A DNA stretch of 64,000 nt from Psychrobacter glaciei (GCF_014652895.1 NZ_BMZR01000003.1:186001-250000); one strand, 5' to 3'. Counted from the stretch's first letter, positions 18,358 through 27,985 are shown. Notes: generated from the letters alone by a model not told the origin. Translations and numbers: made by a program.

Positions 18358-19506
18358 TTAGTTAACGGTAGCTGCTGCCGGTGCTGCTGCTTTTGGCGCA
18401 GTAGCAGTAACAGGTAGGGCTTGAGTGGCCTTAGCTGGCTTGTCTGACAAAGAGTAAATATAAGCAGCAAGTAGCATAATACGCTCATTACCTAGCTTCG
18501 TTTCCCACTGCGGCATCACACCTGCGCGTCCGTAACGTAAAGTATTACGTACCGTTTCGCGCTCGCCGCCATATAACCAAATGGTATCAGTTAAGTTTGG
18601 CGCACCCGCTGAAATCATACCTTTGCCATCTTTATCATGGCATAACGCACAATTTTGTTGGAAGATAGCTGAACCTTGAGCAACCAATGTCTGATCAAGT
18701 TTGCCGTTGCTTTTGCTACCGTTATTCGACGACAACGATAATACATATTCTGATGCTGCACGCACACCGTCTTCACCGATCTGATCGCGCCATGCTGGCA
18801 TACCACCAACGCGGCCATTGTGTAGCGTGGTCAAAATATTTTGTGCTTCGCCGCCATATAACCAATCATTATCAGTTAGGTTAGGATAGCCTGTTGCACC
18901 TTTCGCATTCGAGCCATGACATACCGAACAGTTCTGTAAGAACAAACGGCTACCGACTTTTAGGGCGTTCGGATTTTCAGACAGCTTTTCAATATAAGGG
19001 GCAAGCTCAGCAATTTTTCCGTCAATTTGTGTTTGCAAATCTGCAGGTGGTGTCTCACTACGACGCATGGTTGCTTGCAAATCATTAAGTGTACCCAATG
19101 TCGCAGTCGCGCCCGCTGCATCTGCTTTTACCAAGATGCTTTGCTCAAAATTATCGGTAAAGATTTTATTATTGCTTTCAAGCTCGCTGAATAGCTCGTT
19201 CTTAGAGGTCCATGGTACGGTTTCGCCATCGACTTCTACGGTGGCGATGCCTTCCCAGTGTGCTGGGAACATTGCTGGGAAAAATACCCAGTAAGCGACA
19301 CCCCAAACGATTGAGCCAAAAAATATCACCAACCACCATTTAGGGAGTGGTTTGTCGTATTCTCGGATACCATCATATTCATGACCAGTGGTACCGTCTT
19401 CCTCAACGTCTGGCTTGTATTTTAATACAAACAGTAGGACGCCAAGAATGAAAAGCCAGCAGCCGAAACTGAATAGCGTGATCCAAGAACTCCAAAAAAA
19501 TGTCAT
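18358..19506 (-). CDS. ccoP: Cytochrome-c oxidase, cbb3-type, subunit III (CcoP)
   Basis: 382-aa membrane-anchored dihaem c subunit that feeds electrons to the cbb3 oxidase. Two N-terminal transmembrane segments (about residues 5-28 and 56-80) precede two cytochrome c domains with haem motifs CSVCH at 193-197 and CALCH at 286-290. The C-terminus is an Ala/Pro-rich tail. Its ATG overlaps the ccoQ stop (ATGA), showing tight translational coupling. It is slightly longer than usual between the second helix and the first haem domain. Confidence 0.97.
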   Translation of the reverse strand: MTFFWSSWITLFSFGCWLFILGVLLFVLKYKPDVEEDGTTGHEYDGIREYDKPLPKWWLVIFFGSIVWGVAYWVFFPAMFPAHWEGIATVEVDGETVPWTSKNELFSELESNNKIFTDNFEQSILVKADAAGATATLGTLNDLQATMRRSETPPADLQTQIDGKIAELAPYIEKLSENPNALKVGSRLFLQNCSVCHGSNAKGATGYPNLTDNDWLYGGEAQNILTTLHNGRVGGMPAWRDQIGEDGVRAASEYVLSLSSNNGSKSNGKLDQTLVAQGSAIFQQNCALCHDKDGKGMISAGAPNLTDTIWLYGGERETVRNTLRYGRAGVMPQWETKLGNERIMLLAAYIYSLSDKPAKATQALPVTATAPKAAAPAAATVN

Positions 19507-19685
19507 CGTTTATCCTTATTGCGCTGCTCTTCAGACAGAGACTTTATATCCTCGTCATCAAGCGCAAGTTGTGCATCTTCTTCGAAGCGTTTTTTGTTTT
19601 TTGGCGAATACGCCCACCATGCAACGCCTACGAAGGCAACAAAGGCAGAGACGGTCGCAATTGTTTGTAATTCACCAATACCCAT
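19503..19685 (-). CDS. ccoQ: cbb3-type cytochrome oxidase subunit CcoQ
   Basis: 60-aa single-pass membrane protein with the helix at about residues 8-27 and a charged C-terminal tail (SPKNKKRFEEDAQLALDDED). The position between ccoO and ccoP, the overlaps at both ends and the size identify it. CcoQ is not catalytic and stabilises the complex in other species. Confidence 0.88.
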   Translation of the reverse strand: MGIGELQTIATVSAFVAFVGVAWWAYSPKNKKRFEEDAQLALDDEDIKSLSEEQRNKDKR

Positions 19686-20323
19686 TAGCGCTGTCCTTCC
19701 ATTGCGGTGCCTAACTGCTGAAGGTAGGCGACTAAAGCATCAAGCTCAGTTGCACCAAGCACAGCATCAGGAGCACCTTCAATATCTTCTTCAGTGTAAG
19801 GTACGCCAAAACGATCGCGGAATAGACGCATCTTCGCTTGTACGTTCGTACCGTTGACTTCGTTGGTCGCAAGCCAAGGGAAACCTGGCATCACTGACTC
19901 AGGTACTAGTGACCGTGGCGCAATGAGATGCTGCTTTTGCCAGTCTTCTGAATAGCGTCCACCAACACGTGCTAGGTCAGGCCCTGTACGTTTTGAACCC
20001 CATAAGAATGGATGATCCCATGTTGATTCAGCGGCACGTGAATACGGCCCATAACGTTCAACTTCAGCACGCAGTGGGCGAACCATCTGCGTGTGACAGA
20101 CGTGACAACCTTCACGAATATAAATATCACGACCTTCAAATTCAAGCGCAGTCCATGGCTCCATAGAAGGTAGTGGGGCGTTCACGCCACCTTCTTCTGG
20201 ACCCTTGTTATCATAAATCAGCGGTACGATTTCAACTAACGTTGCAAAACTAATCGCAATAACGATACCGATGACCAACAAGCCTGTATTTTTTTCAATA
20301 ATTTCATGCGGTGTACCAGCCAT
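19685..20323 (-). CDS. ccoO: Cytochrome-c oxidase, cbb3-type, subunit II (CcoO)
   Basis: 212-aa monohaem cytochrome c subunit. One N-terminal helix (about residues 13-33) anchors the periplasmic domain with the haem motif [11 protein letters not shown] and the conserved [10 protein letters not shown] region; Met ligand in SVMPGFPW. It starts 9 bp after ccoN and ends overlapping the ccoQ start. Confidence 0.97.
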   Translation of the reverse strand: MAGTPHEIIEKNTGLLVIGIVIAISFATLVEIVPLIYDNKGPEEGGVNAPLPSMEPWTALEFEGRDIYIREGCHVCHTQMVRPLRAEVERYGPYSRAAESTWDHPFLWGSKRTGPDLARVGGRYSEDWQKQHLIAPRSLVPESVMPGFPWLATNEVNGTNVQAKMRLFRDRFGVPYTEEDIEGAPDAVLGATELDALVAYLQQLGTAMEGQR

Positions 20324-20332
20324 GATCGCTCC

Positions 20333-21811
20333 TTATACTTTAGCTGTCGAGGTATTGACACTAGATTCGTGATCCGTAGGATCAGCAACATCTACAGGCT
20401 TACCTTCAGGCATCTTAAGTGTTTTATAAACGTTATATGCCATCACAAACATGCCCGACACATATAAGAAGCCACCAAAAGCACGACCAATATATGGGAA
20501 ATGTGAGAACTCAACCGTATCAACGAAGCTATATACCAAAGTACCATCTGGGTTAGTAGCCAGCCACATCATGCCTTGGCCAATACCTGAGATCCACATT
20601 GATACGATGTAAAAGATAGTCCCTGCCGTCGCTAGCCAGAAATGCGTGGTGATTAAGCTGATAGAGTACATTTTTGGCTTATTATAAATACGAGGCAACA
20701 GTACATATAACGAACCAATAGTAATCATGCCCACCCAACCAAGTGCACCTGAGTGTACGTGACCAATTGTCCAATCCGTATTATGCGATAGCGCATTAAC
20801 GGTTTTGATAGACATCATTGGGCCTTCGAATGTCGACATGGCATAGAATGACAGTGCCACAATCATAAAGCGAATGATCGGATCGGTACGTAACTTATCC
20901 CAACTACCAGATAGCGTCAAGACACCATTAATCATACCACCCCAAGACGGCGCGAATAAGATGATGGAGAACACCATTGCCAATGACTGCGTCCAATCAG
21001 GAAGCGCCGAATAATGCAAATGGTGACCGCCAGCCCACATATAAGACGCAATCAACGCCCAAAAGTGAACAATAGACAAACGATACGAATAAATAGGACG
21101 ACCAATCTGTACTGGGACAAAGTAATACATCATCCCAAGGAAAGCTGCCGTCAAGTAAAAACCGACCGCGTTATGTCCGTACCACCACTGCACCATGGCA
21201 TCGGTTGCACCGCCAAATAACGAGTAAGATTTAAACGCACTAACCGGAATCGCCATGCTATTTACGATGTGTAGTAACGCAATCGTAATAATAAAAGCGG
21301 CAAAGAACCAGTTAGCCACATAGATATGTGAGGTTTTGCGTTTGATGAGTGTTCCGAAGAAAACAATGGCATAAGATATCCACACCAACGCAATCAATAT
21401 GTCGATGGGCCACTCAAGCTCAGCGTATTCTTTACTCGAGGTCAAACCTAGCGGTAATGTAATGACAGCAGAAACGATAACAGCCTGCCAACCCCAAAAG
21501 GTAAACCAAGCCAAATACGGTGCGAACAAGCGTGTCTTACAGGTACGCTGGACGATGTAGTAAGACGTTGCGAACAGGGCAGAGCCACCGAACGCAAAAA
21601 TAACCGCATTGGTATGTAGCGGTCTTAGACGGCTAAAGGTCAGCCATGGGATGTCAAAGTTGAGTGCTGGCCATGCCAACTGTGAAGCAATGAACACGCC
21701 AAGACTCATGCCGACGATGCCCCATACAACGGCCATTATCGTAAAAAATCTTACGACAGTAATTTCATACTCACGGTCAACTGGGGCGACTGCTGTGTTT
21801 TGTAAACTCAT
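20333..21811 (-). CDS. ccoN: Cytochrome-c oxidase, cbb3-type, subunit I (CcoN)
   Basis: 492-aa catalytic subunit with about 12 transmembrane helices, binding haem b and the haem b3-CuB centre where oxygen is reduced. Conserved pieces include the His in [27 protein letters not shown] and [11 protein letters not shown]. It heads the ccoNOQP operon. The 865-bp upstream region has a perfect palindrome at 21870-21890 but no classical TTGAT-N4-ATCAA FNR box that I could find. Confidence 0.97.
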   Translation of the reverse strand: MSLQNTAVAPVDREYEITVVRFFTIMAVVWGIVGMSLGVFIASQLAWPALNFDIPWLTFSRLRPLHTNAVIFAFGGSALFATSYYIVQRTCKTRLFAPYLAWFTFWGWQAVIVSAVITLPLGLTSSKEYAELEWPIDILIALVWISYAIVFFGTLIKRKTSHIYVANWFFAAFIITIALLHIVNSMAIPVSAFKSYSLFGGATDAMVQWWYGHNAVGFYLTAAFLGMMYYFVPVQIGRPIYSYRLSIVHFWALIASYMWAGGHHLHYSALPDWTQSLAMVFSIILFAPSWGGMINGVLTLSGSWDKLRTDPIIRFMIVALSFYAMSTFEGPMMSIKTVNALSHNTDWTIGHVHSGALGWVGMITIGSLYVLLPRIYNKPKMYSISLITTHFWLATAGTIFYIVSMWISGIGQGMMWLATNPDGTLVYSFVDTVEFSHFPYIGRAFGGFLYVSGMFVMAYNVYKTLKMPEGKPVDVADPTDHESSVNTSTAKV

Positions 21812-22676
21812 TGGATGATTCCTTTACAGCCCGAATTATCAACAGAATTAACTAACTGTCCGCGCTATCTGTATCAAGTAAGTTGATACAAACAAATAAT
21901 AACTGCGGTACATGCTGTTTTTTGACTCATTTATCATCTTAAGGTTATTAACTATCAAGCTAAGCTTCCACTTGGCATCTACTGATGCAAAGAGGAAGGG
22001 GGAAGCGCTAGAAAAATATCTCGCTTACAACCAGTTGATAGTAGGATTGTTAATAACTCGTTAAGGGGAATAAGGAGTGGCGCCGTATAATTAAGCATCA
22101 AACATCTAGCGATGTTAAGGATTTATCTTAATTACTACTGAAAATAACAGCACTAACGAAGATAGATACTGGTATCCATCTGGTAATAAAATATTATTGA
22201 CCATTGATGTATGCTAGCGGCGGCTGACAAAAAAACAGATTAACGTAATGTTTAGTTAAAACTCCCGACTCTGTTTAAGGGTATTGTAACGCAATCCTAA
22301 TCAAATATCATCAGAACTATGCGGCAAAATACAAACTCTTTGGTAAAAATATAGGCAGGCAACTCTTTGTAGTTATGCTAGGAGCCTATTTTATACCCAA
22401 TTTTAAGACTATTCTAGAGGGTTAAATGATACGAATTGCAGGGTACAAGGACAAACTCTAGAGAAATTTTTGTAACAATGGCAACATTAGCCTTATAAAT
22501 AGGTTTTACTTATCATCAAATCGCCCCTTATAATGAGGCTGAAGAATATCGATAGTAGATTTCCTATCCATTGTTATGACAACAATGACAAAATAACGAT
22601 TTTAATCATTTGGACACAATTGGGCGGCGGTAATCCATAAGATGACCCCAGCACCTCATTCATTAAGGATAATAAG
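21812..22676. other. Long intergenic region between ccoN and the SCP2 gene
   Basis: 865 bp without a plausible gene between divergent genes. It holds the palindrome at 21870-21890, an inverted repeat pair at 21944-21958 and 22035-22057, and a two-part hairpin at 22351-22389. A possible plus-strand promoter for the SCP2 gene (TTGTAA ... TATAAA) lies near 22470-22500. Confidence 0.6.
21870..21890. promoter_or_regulatory. Perfect palindrome upstream of ccoN, candidate operator
   Basis: Arms TGTATCAA and TTGATACA with a 5-bp spacer GTAAG, 59-79 bp before the ccoN ATG. The half-sites resemble FNR half-sites in inverted order, so it is not a normal FNR/ANR box. The binding protein is unknown. Confidence 0.5.
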
Positions 22677-23066
22677 ATGGCAGTTTTTTTGACAGATGCA
22701 TGGTTCGATGACGTTGAGAAGTTAGGTAGTGAAGCCGGTGAGCTAAATTTGCCGCCAGCGCTGGCTAATATGATTATTAACCTAAAAGTGTCCGACACGG
22801 ACAAAGACATCGAAGCTAACTTTGCTGATGGCTTGTTGCATCGCGGTTTGAATGATAATGCGACCACCACACTATTGCTTGACCGTAGTATCTTGCAATC
22901 TATCATCACTGATTTCGACACTAATGAAATTATGGGCGCTTTTATGGGTGGCAAAATTCGTGTCGAAGGTGACATGTCACAACTGATGGCGGTACAAACT
23001 GCGCGTCCAAGTGCTGAGCAGAAAGAATTGTACAAGCGTATCAAATCAATGACGACGATGGCTTAA
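22677..23066 (+). CDS. SCP2 sterol-binding domain-containing protein
   Basis: 129-aa cytoplasmic protein with the compact SCP2-like fold: an acidic, lipid-binding-type domain including DGLLHRGLNDNATTTLLLDRSIL and FMGGKIRVEGDMSQLMAVQ, the last being the usual SCP2 ending. In bacteria such proteins probably bind hydrophobic ligands; the ligand is not known. ATG at 22677 follows AAGGATAATAAG. It has its own terminator at 23137. Confidence 0.8.
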   Translation: MAVFLTDAWFDDVEKLGSEAGELNLPPALANMIINLKVSDTDKDIEANFADGLLHRGLNDNATTTLLLDRSILQSIITDFDTNEIMGAFMGGKIRVEGDMSQLMAVQTARPSAEQKELYKRIKSMTTMA

Positions 23067-23136
23067 CGGCTTAAGCCTGTATTCTATAGATTTTCCCAAT
23101 CGGTTAGTTTTGATCAATCTTATTCACACTGAACAT

Positions 23137-23173
23137 AAAAAATCCCCTAATGCTATGTTAGGGGATTTTTTTA
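23137..23173 (+). terminator. Terminator of the SCP2 gene
   Basis: AAATCCCCTAA, loop TGCTATG, TTAGGGGATTTTTTT. Works towards plus, and the A-run allows action for the converging 326-aa gene too. Confidence 0.85.
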
Positions 23174-23225
23174 TGCACGATGACGGTCAGAATGACGTAG
23201 TAGTCAAGGAGAGTTGTTAAATTTC

Positions 23226-24206
23226 CTAGCTGGCTTTTGATTGCGCCGTCGCGTCTTGTGACTTTTGATTTTCTTTGTAAATGGCGGCTTGTAGCCAAAC
23301 ATTTGCTTGAATGTAGTCATGTACTTTGATAGAAGCGGTCTCTATTGTATTGAGCGCGCCAATACGTACCACGAATGGATCGGCATCTTGCTCACGTAGT
23401 ATTACCACATCAAACAAGATAATTGATTTGCCATTAAAGAGAGTTTCTTGCTTGCCAAGTACTTGACCTTGGCACCATGCTTCATCTTCTTGTCCCAAAG
23501 TATCACCGAACAGATACGCACACATATGACCCAAGTTAATCTCTACAGGAGCCATTTGTTCTTTGGTTTCAGGCTTCCATTCTTTGATTTGCTCTTGTAG
23601 ATCGTCTGGTATTTGGCCGTCATTGGCAGCGACGATGTCGTTAAACGCGCGGTGGTAGCGGATGGCTTCTTGATCTTCGACCATAATGACTTCTTGCTGT
23701 TCGCTCAGCTTAATTTCATGCGCCCAAGCACTGAAATTCGCAAAATACGAACTGTCGCGCTGATATAGGTGGCGATTGGCTGTATAAAGCTGGTCAAAGG
23801 CATAAATAATACTGCCATCAGCCGTACGTAAGCGCAGTACTGCGTCGTGCGAGTTGTCATTGGCGATGATACGCTCTATTTTGCAATGCAGCCCATAAGG
23901 ACTGTCAACACAAGGATAGGCGTTGATAAAACGTTCTGGTTTGCCGTCTTTCATTGCCAGTACTTGGTTGATGTGACAAGGCTGATCTTCAGACAACAAC
24001 AAGCAACTGTCTTTGGCGCTGACGTTGGGGTTAAGACCTTTGGGCATGGCCGCCTTTTCGATCATTTTTTGTAGCCACTCTGGCACATCCTGACTCATGT
24101 CATCGGTTAAAATACGCCAATGATCGGCATGACCCGCAGCTTGCTCGTCGGATAATGTGATTTTGGTAGGAGATTGGATGTTTTTATACTGATAATTAAT
24201 GGTCAT
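23226..24206 (-). CDS. Hypothetical protein, 326 aa
   Basis: I do not recognise the family. The protein is soluble and acidic, with no signal peptide or transmembrane segment. Features seen: DSCLLLSEDQPCHINQVLAMKDGKPERFINAYPCVDSPYGLHCKIERI near residues 65-115, a middle region KLSEQQEVIMVEDQEAIRYHRAFN, and a C-terminal beta-rich part ending in a Lys/Gln-rich tail. Start taken at ATG 24206 rather than TTG four codons earlier. Normal codon use suggests a real, native gene; it is probably a lineage-specific protein. Confidence 0.7.
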   Translation of the reverse strand: MTINYQYKNIQSPTKITLSDEQAAGHADHWRILTDDMSQDVPEWLQKMIEKAAMPKGLNPNVSAKDSCLLLSEDQPCHINQVLAMKDGKPERFINAYPCVDSPYGLHCKIERIIANDNSHDAVLRLRTADGSIIYAFDQLYTANRHLYQRDSSYFANFSAWAHEIKLSEQQEVIMVEDQEAIRYHRAFNDIVAANDGQIPDDLQEQIKEWKPETKEQMAPVEINLGHMCAYLFGDTLGQEDEAWCQGQVLGKQETLFNGKSIILFDVVILREQDADPFVVRIGALNTIETASIKVHDYIQANVWLQAAIYKENQKSQDATAQSKAS

Positions 24207-24218
24207 GAAAATACTCAA

Positions 24219-24653
24219 ACTTAAGTCAGCGATGAAGTTTGGACCTAACGCTGTGATTGCTTATCTAGCATCCAATATTTACAATCATTGGTCTATGATA
24301 GCCAGCAATGTCAGCAGCACAGGGTCAGCAAACAACAATGAGGGGTTAGTGACAATTGTCCTTAGCATACAATATATAGGTATAGACGCAAGTAATAGCA
24401 AGCCCCTCATAAAAAATAATAACAAAACCCTATTTTTATTAAAAAATACGCGCAGTTTTTGCTAATGACTGGCACATATCTGCCAAATTGTGTCAAACTA
24501 GCTCCCTTTTGATGGCCAAATCTGGCCTATTTTAAACCCTATTTTTGTGTTCGATTTATATGTTGGTATGGCAGACGCCATATATAAGGCGTTTGTCGCT
24601 GCTCGTTTTGGCGCATATAAAAGTCGCACGTAGATAAGATAAAGAGTTTGAAT
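24219..24653. other. Divergent intergenic region before the lipoprotein-releasing permease gene
   Basis: About 430 bp without a gene. It has the palindrome GACAATTGTC (24351-24360) inside a wider inverted pair ATGAGGGG / CCCCTCAT (near 24339 and 24405). No regulator can be assigned. Confidence 0.5.
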
Positions 24654-25889
24654 ATGTTTCGTCCTTTAGCGTTATTTATCGGCTTACGATACACCCGAGC
24701 AGAGCGTAGTAATGGTTTTATTTCCTTTATATCGCTGATCTCGATGATAGGTTTGACCCTTGGGGTTGCCGTATTGATTACGGTACTGTCGGTCATGAAT
24801 GGTTTTGACCGCGAGCTAAAAACCCGTATTTTGGGTATGGTGCCGCAAGCAACGGTCATCTCAAGTGAGGTGATTGGCGATTGGGAACAATTGGCAGATC
24901 GTATCAAAGAAGATCCAGAAGTGGCTGCTGTGGCACCCTTCATTCAATTACAAGGCATGCTGACGTCGAATGGCCAAGTGGCAGGCATTATGGTCACTGG
25001 CGTCGATCCTCAGTACGAAAAAAATGTCTCGATCATCAACGATCATATGACTGAAGGTAGTATCGACACGCTGCAAGCTGGTGATTTTAGTATTGTACTG
25101 GGTGAAGAGATGGTGCAATCACTGGGCTTAAGTATCGGTGATAAGGTGACTTTGGTGTTGCCAGAAGCATCGCCATCACCTGCTGGTGTGATACCGCGCT
25201 TTAAGCGTTTTACCCTCACGGGTATTTTTAGTATCAGTCCAGAAGTGGACAGCCTCATGGCCTTTATCCCGATGAGTGATGCTGGCAAATTGTTACGTCT
25301 GCCAGCTGGTGCTCAAGGTATCCGTATGAAGCTAAATGATATCTTTACCGCGCCCATCGCTGCTCAAAAAGCGGCTGCCATTGCCCCTGATCGACTCTAT
25401 CCGAATGACTGGACGCAAACGCATGGCAATCTATTTGGGGCGATCCAAATGGAAAAAGCCATGGTAGGATTGCTACTGTTCTTAATCATCCTAGTGGCAG
25501 CATTTAATATTGTTTCAAGCTTGGTGATGCTGGTCACGGATAAAAAAGCGGATATTGCGATTCTAAAGACCTTTGGCGCGTCACCTCGTCTGATTACCCA
25601 AGTATTTATGGTACAAGGCGTGGTCATCGGCGTCATCGGTACGATTGCGGGTACGATACTGGGCGTTATATTTGCGCTCACGGTTAGCGACATTCTAGGC
25701 TTTATTAATCAAGCCTTCGGTCTCAATCTTTTTGATGCTTACTTTGTCAATTACCTACCATCACAGCTGCGTTTGACGGATGTGATATTGATTACTGGTG
25801 CGTCGTTCATATTGAGCTTTTTGGCCACGATTTATCCAGCACGCCGAGCGGCTAAAATTCAGCCTGCACAAACACTGCGCTATGAATAA
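24654..25889 (+). CDS. lolC: Lipoprotein-releasing ABC transporter, permease subunit (LolC/LolE/LolF type)
   Basis: Inner-membrane permease of about 411 aa that extracts outer-membrane lipoproteins and hands them to LolA. One helix near residues 25-45, a periplasmic domain (about 45-265), then three helices (about 268-295, 318-345, 370-400) is the Lol/MacB topology. N-terminal FIGLRYTRAERSNGFISFISLISMIGLTLGVAVLI is typical. ATG at 24654 is 7 nt behind AAAGAG; an in-frame TTG lies two codons earlier. Only one permease is present with lolD, as in LolDF-type systems of Acinetobacter and Francisella, whereas E. coli has lolCDE. Confidence 0.93.
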   Translation: MFRPLALFIGLRYTRAERSNGFISFISLISMIGLTLGVAVLITVLSVMNGFDRELKTRILGMVPQATVISSEVIGDWEQLADRIKEDPEVAAVAPFIQLQGMLTSNGQVAGIMVTGVDPQYEKNVSIINDHMTEGSIDTLQAGDFSIVLGEEMVQSLGLSIGDKVTLVLPEASPSPAGVIPRFKRFTLTGIFSISPEVDSLMAFIPMSDAGKLLRLPAGAQGIRMKLNDIFTAPIAAQKAAAIAPDRLYPNDWTQTHGNLFGAIQMEKAMVGLLLFLIILVAAFNIVSSLVMLVTDKKADIAILKTFGASPRLITQVFMVQGVVIGVIGTIAGTILGVIFALTVSDILGFINQAFGLNLFDAYFVNYLPSQLRLTDVILITGASFILSFLATIYPARRAAKIQPAQTLRYE

Positions 25890-26005
25890 TTAAAGCCATA
25901 AGCGAGGGATTGAGCCGCGGATTTACTCGCGCGCTCAAGGCTAGAATGTTTAGTCAGGTTTAAAAAAATCATGAATATCGGTATAAATAAAATAAAGGAA
26001 GCGCT

Positions 26006-26686
26006 ATGTCTGCCATTCTAAAAGCGACCAATATTAATAAGATATATGATGAAGGTGCAGTTAGCACCCAAGTATTGACAGGCTTGGATTTGACCGTCCA
26101 CGCGGGTGAACGCATCGCTATCGTTGGTACCAGCGGCTCGGGCAAAAGCACTTTGCTACATTTGCTGGGTGGATTGGATACGCCAACCAGCGGTGAAGTT
26201 TGGTTGCATGGTCAGTTGTTAAACAGTATGAATGAGACCGAACGCGGTGCGATGCGTAATAAGCATTTGGGATTTATTTATCAGTTTCATCATCTATTGG
26301 CTGAGTTTACTGCCATTGAAAACGTCGCGATGCCATTGCTGCTACGCCCAAAAGTATCAACGACTGAGGCGAGAGATCAAGCAATAGCGATATTAGAGAG
26401 CGTTGGTCTAGAGCATCGTTTGGCGCATAGACCTGGCGAGCTATCAGGCGGTGAGCGTCAACGCGTGGCCATTGCTCGTGCACTCGTCACCAAACCTTCG
26501 CTCATATTGGCAGATGAGCCAACGGGCAACTTGGATTATGACAATGCGCAAAGCGTTTTTGGCCTACTATCAGAGCTGCAAAGTACCATGCAAACGGCAC
26601 TACTGATGGTGACGCATGACCGTAACTTGGCGGCATTGGCGGATCGTCAGCTGTTACTGCGTAATGGTCATTGGGAACAATACTAA
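26006..26686 (+). CDS. lolD: Lipoprotein-releasing ABC transporter ATP-binding protein LolD
   Basis: 226-aa ATPase that powers lipoprotein release. Walker [10 protein letters not shown] at residues 41-49, LolD-typical [20 protein letters not shown], signature [15 protein letters not shown], Walker [14 protein letters not shown]-loop MVTHD. It follows the permease by 116 bp. No second permease follows; instead the transcript runs into a repeat at 26719 whose internal hairpin looks like its terminator. Confidence 0.96.
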   Translation: MSAILKATNINKIYDEGAVSTQVLTGLDLTVHAGERIAIVGTSGSGKSTLLHLLGGLDTPTSGEVWLHGQLLNSMNETERGAMRNKHLGFIYQFHHLLAEFTAIENVAMPLLLRPKVSTTEARDQAIAILESVGLEHRLAHRPGELSGGERQRVAIARALVTKPSLILADEPTGNLDYDNAQSVFGLLSELQSTMQTALLMVTHDRNLAALADRQLLLRNGHWEQY

Positions 26687-27064
26687 ATGGCTTAAGTATG
26701 AGGTATCCTAAGTATTTAAGGTATGTCCTCAATTCAATCAACAGTCATATAGATAAGCTAACAATGGCTAAGTTTTGCCAAAAAGCGAAGATAATATCCA
26801 GTTAATACCTCGATATTATCTTCGCTTTTTTTCTTGTTTGGCTACAATGTGGCTCATTTTTATCACCCTGCTTAAAATGATGACACGCTTTAGAAGAAAT
26901 ATCATAAAGTAGAGTATAAAAAATAGGTTGCCAACTATAGTTTGCTGAGTATAATTGGATGCAGTAAAGAGTAGTGCAGACCCTAATCCTAACAATGTAC
27001 CTGATATATTTTTTATATAGAATCGGCTGTAGTAGCCTTATTTAATAGAACAAGGATAATGACA
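26687..27064. other. Intergenic region after lolD
   Basis: About 378 bp containing the repeat at 26719-26890 and, after it, the likely promoter of the small acidic protein gene (TATAAT-like stretches near 26950-27030, not resolved). Confidence 0.5.
26719..26890. mobile_element. Family-A non-autonomous element (MITE-like), full copy with internal terminator
   Basis: 172 bp flanked by TA on both sides. Left end AGGTATGTCCTCAATTC and inverted right end AAGCGTGTCATCATTTTAAG pair imperfectly. The centre is a long hairpin: AAAAAGCGAAGATAATAT with its complement, followed by TTTTTTTC, a good Rho-independent terminator 100-140 bp after the lolD stop. It has no open reading frame. The mobilising transposase is unknown. 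Confidence 0.85.
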
Positions 27065-27373
27065 ATGAATGAAGATGAAGATCCAATCGCTGCTTTTGGC
27101 AGTGCCGAAGAAGGCAATGAGCCATTGAAGCCGTATATTGATCCAACGTTGTTTGACACCGTCGACAAAGATGCACAGATCGAACTACTTACTTCAGTTT
27201 TTGATTCTATTACGCTGGCAGGTGTTGATTACGATTTAAAAGCGCAGGATAGCGCCACTGGTAAACGCTATACGCTGCTCAAAGACGAAAAAGTGGTCGA
27301 TATCTTTGTGATGGATAACAGCTTTACAGACAATGTCTTGGCAGCGATAGAAAATGACAAAGAAGACGAGTAA
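27065..27373 (+). CDS. Small acidic protein of unknown function
   Basis: 102 aa, strongly acidic at both ends (MNEDEDPIAAFGSAEEGNE and ENDKEDE). The centre AQIELLTSVFDSITLAGVDYDLKAQDSATGKRYTLLKDEKVVDIFVMDNSF looks like a small alpha/beta fold. ATG at 27065 is 8 nt behind AAGGA; the ATG two codons earlier is too close. Not recognised as a named family. Confidence 0.65.
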   Translation: MNEDEDPIAAFGSAEEGNEPLKPYIDPTLFDTVDKDAQIELLTSVFDSITLAGVDYDLKAQDSATGKRYTLLKDEKVVDIFVMDNSFTDNVLAAIENDKEDE

Positions 27374-27409
27374 TTGGATTCAATGAGCCGTATGTGTTGA
27401 GGTTGCAGA

Positions 27410-27985
27410 TTATCGTTTAGGTGGTTTATCTTCTGCGGTATGTTGACGTTTTTGCCAGCTTGACACGGTTTTATAACGCCAAATAGCCTTAAATGCCAAT
27501 CCGCAAATGATGCTGGTAATAATAGCGAGTATGGCGCTTCCTACACAAAACGCGGTTAATGAAACAGTACCGTGATAAGTGATAAAGGGGTTGGCGCCAT
27601 CAGATAGTACCCACAAGCTAAAGTCAGCAATCATCCTGCCGATAAGTCGTAAACTGATCATCGGCACATCAATAATTTTGGCACCGATGTAGTAACCAGC
27701 ATAAAAGATAGGCAGGCTAGTGACGGGGTTGGTGATCCACGTCAAACCAAGCGCCATAGGGACATTGGCACGAAAAATTAGCGAACCAATTAATGCCAAT
27801 AGCATCTGTCCGGGCAGTGGAAAAAATGCACTGAGTACACCGATATAGACCGCTTTATTTAAGCTGTGCCGGTTAAAATGCCATAAACGCGGATCAGCCA
27901 AATGCGGTGCAAATAATTTCAAAATGCGGCTTTCTAGAATTTTCTCTGGTGTGGGCAGCAAGTCTTTAAGACGTTTTTGGGGCAC
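27410..27985 (-). CDS. DUF2062 domain-containing membrane protein
   Basis: 191-aa membrane protein. I start it at GTG 27985, seven bases behind AAAGG, because it gives the family-typical N-terminus MPQKRLKDLLPTPE and LWHFNRHSLNKAVYIGVLSAFFP; a TTG twelve codons earlier is also in frame. There are three or so hydrophobic segments. DUF2062 proteins are widespread and of unknown function; some sit near comEC as here. It is divergent from comEC across 305 bp. Confidence 0.88.
   Translation of the reverse strand: MPQKRLKDLLPTPEKILESRILKLFAPHLADPRLWHFNRHSLNKAVYIGVLSAFFPLPGQMLLALIGSLIFRANVPMALGLTWITNPVTSLPIFYAGYYIGAKIIDVPMISLRLIGRMIADFSLWVLSDGANPFITYHGTVSLTAFCVGSAILAIITSIICGLAFKAIWRYKTVSSWQKRQHTAEDKPPKR

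Noticed and set aside
22574-23044. 156-codon minus-strand frame over the SCP2 gene
   Set aside because: It is the antisense of a real gene with better features.
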